The notes: generated by a model from the letters alone, not told the origin. DNA of 64,000 nucleotides from Hydrangea macrophylla (GCA_033977485.1 CM066988.1:3169501-3233500); one strand, 5' to 3'. Counted from the stretch's first letter, positions 34,862 through 46,306 are shown. Numbers and translations are program-made.

Positions 34862-34898
34862 TTTCATTGGGGACAATGAAAGGTTTAGGTTTGGGGGT
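34862..34898 (+). other. Hairpin plus internal polypurine-like tract (element A)
   Basis: TTTCATTG, loop GGGA, CAATGAAA is directly followed by GGTTTAGGTTTGGGGGT. The end resembles the terminal polypurine tract AGGTTTGGGGGTG before the 3' LTR. Element B has the same arrangement at 39026-39061. Confidence 0.6.
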
Positions 34899-35180
34899 AT
34901 CCACACACATGCACATTAGTACACTAAATTTTCAAAATTTTTTGATACTTGTGCTTAAATAAACGATGATTATCGACGTTTTTGCAATTTTAATTCGATA
35001 CTTCTTAGTATGTAATGTGATTCGTTATAGAATGGTAAACAAGAGAATATGTGGTTAAACATTTGCTGAAGTCATGATGCAACATTTAAGTCATGTATCG
35101 TTCGAATCCTAGTTTTATATCATAGATTTGCACACAAACCTATGCACTGCACGTAGTCTCTTGAATACATGTTTGATGTG

Positions 35181-36526
35181 TGATCGGGAGAGAACAAATC
35201 CTATTTATATGACTTAATTCACGTTTGTTAGTACCTTTTTATCCTGTTTTTGTATATTTTTTACTTTATTTTCTATTTTCTGACAGGATTTGGAAGAAAT
35301 CAAGTAAACCAAGTTAAATGGGGTGACAAAGCAGAGCAAAAGAAGCAAGAAAATCCACATCGCGCTCGCGGCCCGCTCGCACGAAGAACCCAGAAATCGT
35401 TCGCGCGATACGCTCGCGCGATTTCCCAATATCGCGCTAGAGCGGCCCGCGCGCGCGACCTGTGTAAAAATCAAACTTGCGTATTTCAGTGTACTGAAGA
35501 CTCCTGTCCAAACAAAACTGCCTAATTACATCTAGACTGTAAAATATAGCAGTTTTAGTGCGTTTCGGGTTAGGAAAGCTTCCAAAACTTCTTGTAAAAT
35601 CTATATATATATCCTATTTTTTACTTCAATTGAGGGGGTTGGTCATTAATAGACACATTCTACATACAACAATATATACATACTTTCAGCCATTGAAGGG
35701 AGGGAAGCAAGGAGAAGAAGGAGAAGACCAAGGATTCCCATGGCCTCCTTCATCAACCTCTTGCCAATCTTCAATTCTATGGCCGCTTAAACCTAGATCT
35801 AGGGTTTCAATGAAACCCTAGCCAAGTAATAGGGTTTTATTTATGTTTTTATTTTAGTTTTATTATGTATGGATGATGATTACATGTTTAGAGGATTTTT
35901 ATAAATAAATCGTACTTCTATTGATTAAATCATTACTTTCAAAGTTTATTCTTGTCTTAGACTTATTTTGACTGTGATGTGCCTAATGATCTATGCTTGA
36001 TGTGCTTGTTTAGATTATTTACATGTAATGGTGCTTAAATTGAATTGTGCTATCAAGTATCCGAATAGTCCATGCCTAGATTAGACGGATTATACCACAA
36101 CCCTAGTTTAGTGTGGGATAACTTGTGCTAACCGAAGATGGATTATATTGGTGCTTGAACCATAGTTATTTTCTTGACGGAGGAATTGGGCTTATAGCTA
36201 CAATTCCCCATTATCATCCAACTTAATAGGCTAAAGTAATTCGTAAATACCCTTATTATGAAGCTAGTGGTGGATTTGCAATCCTAGGTTCCCTAAACAT
36301 ATTTATAAAAATAATTTTTAATTGCTTTCATAATTTAGATTTATTTTATTGTTCTTAGTTTAATTAAAATCAAATCAAAATCTATTTTTCTTAATTAATT
36401 AGATTTAGGTTTTAAAATTAAAGTACTGTAGTATTTCAATCTCTGTGGGTTCGACCTTTACTTTCACTGCTACAAATCTTTAGAAAAGTAAAGTATACTT
36501 TTTACATCTTGATTCTGACAACATCA
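35181..36526 (+). repeat. 5' LTR of element B
   Basis: 1346 bp, with CGCG cluster 35360-35460, short ORF and inverted telobox. From its start to about 36015 it is nearly identical to the 5' LTR of A, including a 12-13 bp duplication absent from both 3' LTRs. After about 36160 it matches its own 3' LTR. Confidence 0.93.
35740..35790 (+). CDS. Conserved 16-codon ORF, element B 5' LTR
   Basis: MASFINLLPIFNSMAA, one substitution from the copy in A. Ends TAA. The inverted telobox hairpin follows at 35799-35821. Confidence 0.35.
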   Translation: MASFINLLPIFNSMAA

Positions 36527-36531
36527 ATTTT

Positions 36532-36549
36532 TGGCGCCGTTGCCGGGGA
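36532..36549 (+). other. Primer-binding site, Asp-tRNA type (element B)
   Basis: TGGCGCCGTTGCCGGGGA, identical to the site in element A. A long T tract (36609-36643) follows in the leader. Confidence 0.9.
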
Positions 36550-36607
36550 TTGCATTACTACCTTTAGTTTTATAATCTTAGTTTAATTAATTCGTAAATA
36601 GTAGATT

Positions 36608-36644
<37 letters not shown>

Positions 36645-37013
36645 TTTCGAGTTACTAACTTTTTATTTTATTTTGTAGTTTCTCGAGTCGTCGAAATTCT
36701 AGCGTTTCGAGTGGAGCAGCTGTGCACGTCAAAGGAGCTTACGCGGAAAAAAAAATTCAAGTAAATTGCTACTTATGAAACTCGCTTTAAATCACTGTAA
36801 GTCAGGGCGCTGTGACGCACTATTTGCATTAGTTTATGGTGAATTGCACTGCATTAGCTAGGAAACCCGGGGCGCTGGGCTTGACGCGATCACTGCATTA
36901 CAAGATAATTTACATGCATCACAGTAGTTGAGTGCTTGTTATCTTAGTTACGTGATTGCTATTTTTTTTATTTGAGTCAGTTTTTGTTTTTAGTTTGTTT
37001 TCTTTTTAAGTTT

Positions 37014-38435
37014 ATGTTTGGTACGCGTTCAAATAAACCTGAATTACATTTTATCGATCTTGAACTTGAACATGCTTTAAGAGTTAGTAAGTCCGCAACC
37101 CAAGCTTCTAGAGCTAGGTTGCAAGACGATGAATCAACGTCGATTCCGTCGTCGTTGTTTGAGGCCGAAATTCAAAGTACCCTTAAACGGTTAAGAAAAA
37201 CTCGAATTTTTAAAATCGAACCGATTAAAATGGCTGACGGAAACAATGGAAATAATATGAATAATCTTAATATACCGCCACCTCCTCCGCTTAAAGATTA
37301 CTTTATTCCTACGACTTACACGCCACAAACATGTATCAACTTACCGGAGGCGACGGCATCTCACTTTGAGATAAAGTCGTCTACCATCTCGCTACTTCCT
37401 TCTTTCCATGGCCGTATAAATGATGACCCTTATCAGCACTTAGGGGATTTTCAAGATATATGCTCTACTTTAAAAATCCAACATTTCACTGATGATGAAT
37501 TAAAACTGCGGCTCTTTCCATTCTCTTTAAAAGATAAAGCGAAGTATTGGCTTCAGTCACTTGAGCCAAACACTATAAAAACATGGGAAGTATTACATAC
37601 TGCATTTTTACAAAAGTTTTTCCCAATCACAAGAACTAATCAAATAAGAAAATCGATAACAAATTTTGTGATGCAAGATGGGGAAACACTTTATGACACA
37701 TGGGAAAAATTTGAAGAATTATTACGCTCGTGTCCACATCATCAGGTTCCTAAGTGGCAGTTGGTACAGGTTTTCTACGAGGGACTTATTCCCTCTGTCC
37801 GTAATACCGTCGATGCCATTTGTGCGGGTACCTTCCTACACAAAAGCGCCGACGAGGCCTGGAAAATATTTGAAACGTTGAGTGAAAATTTGATGCATCA
37901 GGCTGTGTCAGTACGTTCTGAGGGGTACCTTCGACCTAAGCGAGAGGTAAAGTTTGAGTCAAGTCAATCAATTGAAATACAAGAATTAAATAGAAAACTT
38001 GACCAACTTATGAGGATGGGAATTAGGTCCAATCCATCTTCTTCAGAAGTATGTGTATTATGCTCTGAACCGTCACATAATATCTTTGCATGTCCTTCTG
38101 CATCTCAATATCCGGAATTTGTTGAGCAACACGTTAGTTCTATGCAACAATTCTCACGGAATAATTATAATTCTATGTCGAACAATTTTTCTAATACTTA
38201 TCGACCCCAATATCAACAAAGTCAATACCCAGACCCACCTCCTAATCCTAACCCTCCAAGGGATAACGCTTTTGAGGCTACGGTGTTGGAATCCCTTAAA
38301 AACATAGAAACTCAAGTCCAAGCACAAGCACAAATAGTGCACTCTCATACACAATCCATTACGAAGCTTGAGTCCCAAATGGGACAAATAGCTACTGTGG
38401 TGAGTCGTAGAAACGAGGGGAAGTTGCCTGCGTAA
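37014..38435 (+). pseudogene. Gag of Athila-type element B, nearly intact
   Basis: Forms the capsid of the particle. Start chosen at 37014 (MFGTRSNKPEL) by homology to A; an upstream in-frame ATG at 36972 only adds a hydrophobic stretch. Domains: basic N-terminus, proline run near residue 90, Athila gag core at about residues 115-250 (SLKDKAKYWLQSLEP, KTWEVLHTAFLQKFFP, LYDTWEKFEELLR), a CVLCSEPSH segment that may be a relic nucleic-acid-binding knuckle, and a Gln/Asn/Pro-rich tail with a coiled stretch (KNIETQVQAQAQIV). The 474-codon frame ends at TAA 38433 where A has a Gln codon. The frame then continues at 38487-38702, so this stop is a point mutation. It is the least damaged gag in the window. 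Confidence 0.88.
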
Positions 38436-38735
38436 ACTATTCAAAACCCTAAGGGACAATACAAAAAGGGGGGGTCGAGTGAGAGCGTGAACACTGTTTC
38501 GACTAGGATGACTATTAGAGAAGAGGAAGTTGTTAAAATTCTAGATACGAGTGAGAGAAATATAAATAATAACTCGAATAAGGAGGGTGAGGAAACGAAT
38601 AGGAATAAGAAAGATAAAGAACCGGTCCCAACGAATTATATTCCGAGAATGCCATATCCACCAAACGTTGAGAGACCGTCACATTTGTCTAAGAAAGGGT
38701 AAAAAATGGAAGATATACTCGAGGTGTTTAGATCG
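38436..38735 (+). pseudogene. Gag C-terminal remnant of element B
   Basis: Same frame as the gag before the TAA. It encodes the EPVPTNYIPRMPYPPNVE segment also present in A before the protease. It stops at 38700. Shortly after EDILEVF the homology to A breaks, and the protease seen in A is missing, so B carries an internal deletion of more than 1 kb relative to A. Confidence 0.8.
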
Positions 38736-40802
38736 AGTCATTTCTTGTTTTCATTGTTCTGGTTATGTTTTATTTTCTTTTATAGTTTATTATCTTTTTG
38801 TTGTCATACTTTCTTTAAGTCTTATAGTTTATTTAGTTTGGTTTAGTTTAGTAAGAATTCTTTTAGCGGTTTTTATTATTTTGTTTGTTTGTTTTCTTTT
38901 ATAAAGAAGTAACAGGTAACATTGAACTTTGTTGCCTATTCCTTTGTGTTCACCTGTTCTATGCTTGTCAAGATCGAGGTATTATCGTTCCTTCTTTACG
39001 TACTCTCCTTTCTTTCATTTTATTGTTTCATTGGGGGCAATGAAAGGTTTAGGTTTGGGGGTATGCACATTATTATATACACCAAAATTTCGATACTTGT
39101 GCTTAAATAAACAATGATTACCGACGTTTTTGCAATATAAATTTGATACTTCTTGTTATAGTACTTGGATTGTTATAGAATGATGAACATGAGAATATGT
39201 GATTAAACATTTGCTTAAGTCATGATGTAACGTTTTAAGTTATGTATCATTCTAATCGTAGTTTTATATCATAGTTTTGCACATAAACTTATGCACTGCA
39301 TGTAGTTGATTGAATACATGTTTGATGTGAACTATAATATGATTCGGATTTCTAGATAACACATGGTGGAGACTAGACCCGGTGAGCTTTTGAGCCTATC
39401 TTTTCTTTTTAGAGGGTTATATACACATTGTGTTTGTCGAATTTCATTGAAATAGCGCATTAACTTGTTGTTTAGTCTCATTATTCTTGTTTTGGTTGAT
39501 AGTCAAGTTAAATATTTGTTACCATGCTAAATAATCTTCCATTGTAAACATTAAAGAACCATATAACCATAGGACGTGATTTTAGGCCTTCTTTGTTTAT
39601 CACCGACCAATAAATGATAAATTTCCTTAGTTCGCCCTTTGAGCCATTAAAATGCCGTTTTTTTTCTTTAATTACCATTATCCTGTTTTTGCTCCAACTT
39701 GACCAACTTGGAGTTCACCACTGAAAGATTCGTCACCTTTTAGTATTGATAAGGCGATGTGTTGATTGGGTAGAAGAAGATAAGATGCTATTGGGGTAGT
39801 TGCTTAGAAATCAATGAATAATCATCCGACAAGCAAGAATGAAAAGGAAAAGAAAAGAAATGATAAAAAAAAAGGTTGAAAGAAGAATCAGGTTGAAAAA
39901 AAAAGAAGAAGATGATAGAAAAGAAAGAAAAAAAAGAGAATGAAAAGATGAAAGTTGAAAGTTGAAAGAAGAGAGAATGAAAGAAATCGAACATGCCTTA
40001 CAATGCCATTCTGAAAAACACCTAATGAATCATTTCTATCCTTTTTCATTACCTGAGCCACATTACAACCTTTGAAAAGTCCTATTTGATCCTATGAAAC
40101 ATGGTTTGGATATGTAAACGATGGGAAGGGGATTAAAACATGGTACCGATTAATTTTTCTTGATTGTTGGCATCCTATCCATGAGACTACTGTTCTTTCG
40201 TGTCATGCGTCTTTTTTGAGTCATATGTGAGCATTTCTCGTTTTGAAAACATATTTCCTTTACTCACATAGTTTAGAAAAATTACATCTGTTTCTGAGTG
40301 TTTCATTTGAGAGTGTAATTGACATTGTGAGATTCGTAGTCGAGACATAGTTAATTGGTTATCCGAAGTATATTCCAAGTTCATGACATGCGCGTGTTTA
40401 TTTGACTACCATATCACACATGTGCAATTGTATGAGGAACTCTATTGATTTATACGATGCATGTGCTTGAGATTGTTTTTCATGATTTAGGTGGATGTTT
40501 CATTATGTTTCTTTATGTTCGTTATTCTATTTCAAATCTTTGTTATATGATGAAGGAGTATTGAATATTATGTTCTTTGTTTTTAATAAAAGTTTTTAAA
40601 TTGATAAGTTAATAAAGATGGTTGTGGGTAACTTGTTGACGAGAACCCTCACGAGACTTCACTCGTCCGACTAGGGACACTAAGGGATTTAAAAGGCTTG
40701 TTGCATATGCTAAATGCAATCATGATCTATGCGAAAATGGAATAGATTTCTATTAGTAGTTTAGTTTTTTTATTTTAGTTTTGCTCGAGGACTAGCAAAA
40801 TG
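38736..40802 (+). other. 3' region of element B
   Basis: Non-coding. It includes the TTTCATTG/CAATGAAA hairpin with internal polypurine-like tract (39026-39061), an A/G-rich tract (39840-39985) and a region at 39327-40816 that is homologous to 42132-43540 of element A. Short frames through the purine tract are low complexity. Confidence 0.75.
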
Positions 40803-40816
40803 TAGGTTTGGGGGTG
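40803..40816 (+). other. Polypurine tract of element B
   Basis: TAGGTTTGGGGGTG directly before the 3' LTR, preceded by CTCGAGGACTAGCAAAATG, a common Athila-type context. Confidence 0.75.
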
Positions 40817-42131
40817 TGATCGGGAGAGAACAAATCCTATTTATACGACTTAATTCACGTTTGTTAGTACCTTTTTATCCTGTTTTTGTATATTTTTACT
40901 TTATTTTCTATTTTCTGACAGGATTTGGAAGAAATCAAGTAAACCAAATTAAATGGGGTGAAAAAGCAGAGCAAAAGAAGCAAGAAAATCCACATCGCGC
41001 GCGCGGCCCGCTCGCGTGAAACCCAGAAAATCGCTCGCGCGAGGTCCCAATATCGCGCTTGCACGGCCCCGCTCGCCCGACATGTGTAAAAATGGAACTT
41101 GCGTATTTCATTCTACTGATAATTCCTACGTGAAGGAAACTGCCCAATTACGTCCAGATTGCAAAATATAGCAGTTTTAGTGCAATTCGAGTTAGGAAAA
41201 CTTCCAAAACTTGCCTAAAATCTATATATACCCTATTTTACTTCAATTAAAGGGTTGCCAATTATTATACACACAATATACAACCACACTTTCAGCCATT
41301 GAAGGGAGGGAAGCAAGGAGAAGAAGAAGAAGACCAAGGATTTCCATGGCCTCCTCCATCAACTACTTGCCATCTACCGCTTCTATGGACAACTAAACTC
41401 AAGATCTAGGGTTTCAATGAAACCCTAGCCAAGTAATAGGGTGTATTTTATGTTTTTATTTTAGTTTTATTATGTATGGATGACAGTTACATGTTTCGAG
41501 GATTTTTATAAATAAATCGAACTTCTATTGATTAAATCATTACTTTCAAAGTTTATTCTTGTCTTAGATCTATTTTGATTGTAGTGTGCTCAATGATCTA
41601 TGCTTGCTGTGCTTGTTTAGATTATTTACATGCAATGGTGCTTAAATTGAATTGTGCTATCAAGTATCCGAATAGTCCATGCCTAGATTAGACGAATTAT
41701 ACCACAACCCTAGTTTAGTGTGGGATAACTCGTGCTAACCGAAGATGGATTATGTTGGTGCTTGAACCAAAGTTATTTTCTTGACGGAGGAATTGGGCTT
41801 GTAGCTACAATTCCCCATTATCATCCAACTTAATAGGCTAAAGTAATTCGTAAATACCCTTATTATGAAGCTAGTGGTGGATTTGCAATCCTAGGTTCCC
41901 TTTAAATATCTTTAAAATAACTTTAATTACTTTCATAGTTTAGATTTATTTTATTGTTCTTAGTTTAATTACATTCAAAATAAAAATCCGTTTTCATAAT
42001 TAATTAGATTTAGGTTTTAAAATTAAAGTACTGTAGTATTTCAATCTCTGTGGGTTCGACCTTTACTTTCACTACTACAAATCTTTAGAAAAGTAAAGTA
42101 TACTTTTTACATCTTGATTCTGACATCATCA
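40817..42131 (+). repeat. 3' LTR of element B
   Basis: 1315 bp, clearly diverged from the 5' LTR of B over its first two-thirds but similar in the last third. It holds CGCG cluster 40995-41085, the short ORF and an inverted telobox at 41406-41428. Confidence 0.93.
41346..41396 (+). CDS. Conserved 16-codon ORF, element B 3' LTR (diverged)
   Basis: MASSINYLPSTASMDN, ending TAA. It differs from the other copies in seven residues, yet length, frame, start and stop positions are kept. Confidence 0.35.
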   Translation: MASSINYLPSTASMDN

Positions 42132-42136
42132 ATGTG

Positions 42137-43525
42137 AACTATAATATGATTCGGATTTCTAGATAACACAAGGTGGAGACTAAAACCCGGTGAGCTTTTG
42201 AGCCTATCTTTTCTTTATAGAGGGTTATAAATACATTGTGTTTGTCGAATTTCATTTGGAATAGCGCATTAACTTGTTGTTTAGTCTCATTATTCTTGTT
42301 TTGGTTGATAGTTAAGTTAAAATATTTGTTACCATGCTAAAAAATCTTCCGTCGTAAATGTTGAAGAACCATACAACCATAGGACATGATTTTAGGCCTT
42401 CTTTGTTTCCTTAATTCTCACTTTGAGCCATTAAAATGCCATTTTTTCTTTAATTACCATTATCTTGTTTTTGCTCCAATTTGGCCAACTTGGAGTTCAC
42501 CTCTGAAAGATTGATCAACTTTTAGTGGTGTTAAGGCGATGTGTGATTGAGAAGAAGAAGAAAATAAGATGATGTTTGGGGTGGTTGCCTTGGTATTCAA
42601 TGAAAATTTATTGCAAAAGCAACGAAAAGGAAAGGAAAAGATTGAAAAAAAATAAAGAAGAAGAAGGTTGATAAAAAAAAAAAAGAAAGAAAGAAATTAT
42701 ATGAAAAGGAGGAGAATGAAAAGATGGAAGTTGGTGGAAGAGAGAATGAAAGAAATCGAACATGCCTTACAATGCCATTCTGAAAACTACCTAATGAATC
42801 CTTTCTATCATTTTTCATTACCTGAGCCACATTACAACCTTTGAAAAATCCTATTTGATCCTAGAAACATGGTTTGGATATATAAACGATGGGAGGGGGA
42901 TTAAAACATGTAATGATTAATTTTTCTTGATTGTTGGAATCCTATCCATGAGACTACTGTTCTATCGTGTCATGCGTCTTTTTCCAGTCATATGTGAGTA
43001 TTTTTTGTTTTGAAAACATAGTTCCTTTACTCACATATTTTAGAAAAATTCCACCTGTTTCTGAGTGTTTCATTTGAGAGTGTAATTAACATTGTGAGAT
43101 TCGTAGTCGAGACATAGTTAATTGGTTATCCGAGTTATATTCCAAGTTCATGACATACGCGTGTTTATTTGACTACCACATCACACACGTGCAATTTTAT
43201 GAGAAACTCTATTGATTTATACGATGCATGTGCTTGGGATTGTTTTTCATAATGTAGGTAGATGTTTCATTATGTTTCTATATGTTCGTTATTCTATTTC
43301 AAATCATCGTTCTATGATAAGGAGTATTGATTGTTTTGTTTTTCGTTTGAATAAACTTTTTAAATTTGTAAGTTAATAAAGATGGTTGTGGGTGACTTGT
43401 TGACGAGAACCTTCACGAGACTTCACTCGTCCATGCTAAATGCAATCGTGATCCATGCGAAAATGGAGTAGTATGTTATTAGAATTTTAATTTTTATTTT
43501 AGTTTTGCTCGAGGACTAGCAAAAT
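42137..43525 (+). other. 3' region of element A, second part
   Basis: Resumption of A after element B. Homologous to 39327-40802 with indels. Contains a purine-rich tract (42600-42740). No coding potential. Confidence 0.8.
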
Positions 43526-43540
43526 GTAGGTTTGGGGGTG
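43526..43540 (+). other. Polypurine tract of element A
   Basis: GTAGGTTTGGGGGTG directly before the 3' LTR. Confidence 0.75.
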
Positions 43541-44874
43541 TGATCGGGAGAGAACAAATCCTATTTATATGCCTTAATGCATGTTTGTTAGTACCCTTTT
43601 ATCCTGTTTTTGTATATTTTTACTTTATTTTCTATTTTCTGACAGGATTTGGAAGAAATCAAGTAAATTAAATTAAATGGGATGAAAAAGCAAAGCAAAA
43701 GAAGCAAGAAAATCCACATCGCCCGCGCGGCCTGCTCGCGCGAAGAACCCAGAAATCGCTTGCGCGATTTCCCAATATCGCGCTCGCGCGGCCCGCTTGC
43801 GCGACCTGTGTAAAAATCAAACTTGCATATTTCAGTGTACTGAAGACTCCTGTCCAAACAAAACTACCTAATTACGTCCAGACTGTAAAATATAGCAGTT
43901 TTAGTGCGTTTCGGGTTAGGAAAGCTTTCAAAACTTGTTGTAAAATCTATATATATCCTATTTTTTACTTCAATTGGGGGGGTTGGTCATTAATGGACAC
44001 ATCCTACATACAACAATATATACATACTTTCAGCCATTGAAGGGAGGGAAACAAGGAGAAGAAGGAGAAGGCCAAGGATTCCCATGGCTTCCTCCATCAA
44101 CCTCTTGCCAATCTTCAATTCTATGGCCGCTTAAACCTAGATCTAGGGTTTCAATGAAACCCTAGCCAAGTAATAGGGTTTTATTTATGTTTTTATTTTA
44201 GTTTTATTATGTATGGATGATGATTAAATGTTTAGAGGATTTTTATAAATAAATCGTACTTCTATTCATTAAATCATTACTTTCAAAGTTTATTCTTGTC
44301 TTAGATCTATTTTGACTGTGATGTGCTCAATGATCTATGCTTGCTGTGCTTGTTTAGATTATTTACATGTAATGGTGCTTAAATTGAATTGTGCTATCAA
44401 GTATCCGAATAGTCCATGCCTAGATTAGACGGATTATACCACAACCCTAGTTTAGTGTGGGATAATTCGTGCTAACCGAAGATGGATTATGTTGGTGCTT
44501 GAATCATAGTTATTCTCTTGACGGAGGAATTGGGCTTGTAGCTACAATTCCCCATTATCATCCAACTTAATAATCTAATTGAATGCATAAATGTTCCTAT
44601 TATGAAGCTAGTGGTGGATTTGCAATCCTAGGTTCCATTAAACATATTTATAAAAACACTTTTTAATCGCTTTCGTAATTTAGATTTAATTTCATTAGTT
44701 TCATTAATTTCATTAAAATTCAAATCAAAATCTCGTTTTCATAATTAATTAGATTTATGTTTTAAAATTAAGAGTCGTAGTAATTCAATCTCTGTGCGTT
44801 CGACCTTTACTTCCACACTACAAATCTTTAGAAAAGTAAAGTACACTTTTTACATCTTGATATTGACAACATCA
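43541..44874 (+). repeat. 3' LTR of element A
   Basis: 1334 bp with CGCG cluster 43720-43806, short ORF 44084-44134 and inverted telobox 44143-44165. It ends CATCA, followed by the CTGTA duplication. Confidence 0.93.
44084..44134 (+). CDS. Conserved 16-codon ORF, element A 3' LTR
   Basis: MASSINLLPIFNSMAA with one silent change relative to the 5' LTR copy. Ends TAA. Confidence 0.35.
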   Translation: MASSINLLPIFNSMAA

Positions 44875-45559
44875 CTGTACTCTCTCAATTCTCTCACAGT
44901 CTCTCAATCTCTCTCAATTTCTCTCTAATTCTCTCAATTTTATCTTGGTCTCTCAAGAACACACACACACATAAACAGATTAGATATATACATACATACA
45001 CACTGTTACTTATATATATATATACATATCAAATCAAGAGAGAGGCCGAGAAGAATTTTTAAGACGACGGATTTTTCGGCGGAAATTCTCAACCTTTAAT
45101 TTCGGTACAATTAGCCTCTGTAAGTATTATAAACTCACTCTCAACGTGTACATATATAAATTTCTATATATATAGAGGTATATATATGTGTATATATAGA
45201 TACACCATGGATGAGCATGGAGTTGGAATTTTATGAAACTCAACCAAAAACAATTCCGTGAATTGAAAATGAAAGATCTTAATCCCAATAAGCTATGGTT
45301 TGAATCCTATGGAGTAATTCATTCGTATCGCGATGCATTGATAATTTTATGTTTTGTCACTCTTACTTTGAACGCAAATTTTAAGAGATAGAATCCGTAT
45401 CAGTTTAATTTGATTGCGTATTCTTAATCTACGCAAAAAAATTGAAGAAATCTATATACTACATGTCTTGGTTGAAACAGAATCTGAAAATGGGTCAATT
45501 TCAGTTTTGAATTTCGAAAACAGGGGAATTACGAAGAAGAAGATAACTCTGCTACATCT

Positions 45560-45652
45560 CACGCGCGCGACCTGTGCAGTTTTGGGCAGAAAAGAATTTT
45601 TAACAAATTTCATGAAAAGAGCCTGATTGCTGGCGCGGCCCACTCGCGCGAC
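45560..45652 (+). promoter_or_regulatory. CGCG-rich cluster in element C 5' LTR
   Basis: CACGCGCGACC and GGCGCGGCCCACTCGCGCGAC words lie 30-120 bp upstream of a TATA-like GTATAAAGG. The 3' LTR has the equivalent at 56155-56250. Confidence 0.45.
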
Positions 45653-45948
45653 AGGGCATTTTTGGTAGTTTTGTATTTTTGTATAAAGGATTGTTTGGAA
45701 AAGGTTCGGAAAGTTTTAAGGAACTGCTTTGAAAGATATACTATTTTTAAAGCCTTACTTTTAAGAAACTGGCTTAACAAGAACGATTAAGACTGAGGTT
45801 TATGTTCGTACAGATATTCGAACTTGTGATTAATAAATGATGTTACAAATTCATGACATTGACATGCATGATAGGGTCAAGGTTGAGTCGCCATGCATGG
45901 TACGTGAGAAAGTATGAAAAGAGTAAAGAGCAGAGGCCTGTTGTACGA

Positions 45949-46306
45949 CTTGGATACTGAGCGAATATTATTCCTGGTATCCAAGACGATGATGTGCAAT
46001 TCCAATATCGAGTGGATATTATTCCTATTATTGGAGGCGACGATGTTGTGATCGACCCAGATATCGAGTGGATATTATTCCTAGCATCTGAGGCGATAGC
46101 GTAGTGTGTGACTCCAATATCGAACGGATATTATTCCTGGTATTGGAGGCAACAGTGTAGTGTACGATTCAGATATTGATCGGATATTATTCCTGGTATC
46201 TGAGGGGCGCGTTTCAGATACTGAGCGGATATTATTCTTGGTATCCGAAGCAATGGTATGTTGTACGACTTGGATACTGAGCAGATATTATTCCTGGTAT
46301 CTAAGG
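45949..46306 (+). repeat. Seven-unit hairpin array in element C 5' LTR
   Basis: Seven tandem units about 46-58 bp apart share a core close to GAGCGGATATTATTCCTGG. The bases flanking each core are complementary, but their sequence changes from unit to unit: CTTGGATAC with GTATCCAAG, CTCCAATA with TATTGGAG, TCAGATA with TATCTGA. Pairing is perfect or nearly so in most units. The array lies about 270 bp downstream of the TATA-like box, so it would be in the RNA leader. Confidence 0.85.

Larger units (their letters stand above)
34059..35175 (+). other. 3' region of element A, first part
   Basis: Non-coding. It opens with the Athila-type hairpin CTTGGG-AGGCAA-CCCAAG (34105-34122). Three CGCG-rich clusters follow (34270-34310, 34352-34412, 34460-34500), then a T-rich stretch, a TTTCATTG/CAATGAAA hairpin and an internal polypurine-like tract (34862-34898). 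It ends at the ATGTG target of element B and resumes at 42132. Confidence 0.7.
35181..42131 (+). mobile_element. Athila-type non-autonomous retrotransposon B, nested in A
   Basis: LTRs at 35181-36526 and 40817-42131 begin TGATCGGGAG and end CATCA, flanked by the perfect TSD ATGTG at 35176-35180 and 42132-42136. The interrupted sequence of A continues seamlessly across the TSD, as shown by the homologous 3' region of B itself (39327 onward). The 6951-bp element encodes gag only. Confidence 0.94.
29666..44874 (+). mobile_element. Athila-type non-autonomous retrotransposon A
   Basis: LTRs at 29666-30952 and 43541-44874 begin TGATCGGGAG and end CATCA. They are flanked by the perfect TSD CTGTA at 29661-29665 and 44875-44879. 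An Asp-tRNA PBS follows the 5' LTR and a polypurine tract precedes the 3' LTR. The interior encodes only Athila-type gag and protease; no RT, RNase H or integrase is present. Removing element B and its TSD copy leaves about 8.25 kb. Confidence 0.93.

Noticed and set aside
39788..39994. Phe/Ser-rich frame on the minus strand
   Set aside because: Low-complexity product of a purine-rich tract in the element B 3' region.
45949..46306. CRISPR-like array
   Set aside because: Repeat and spacer roles are not separated: the flanks of each core are complementary to each other, and the array lies in a plant LTR.
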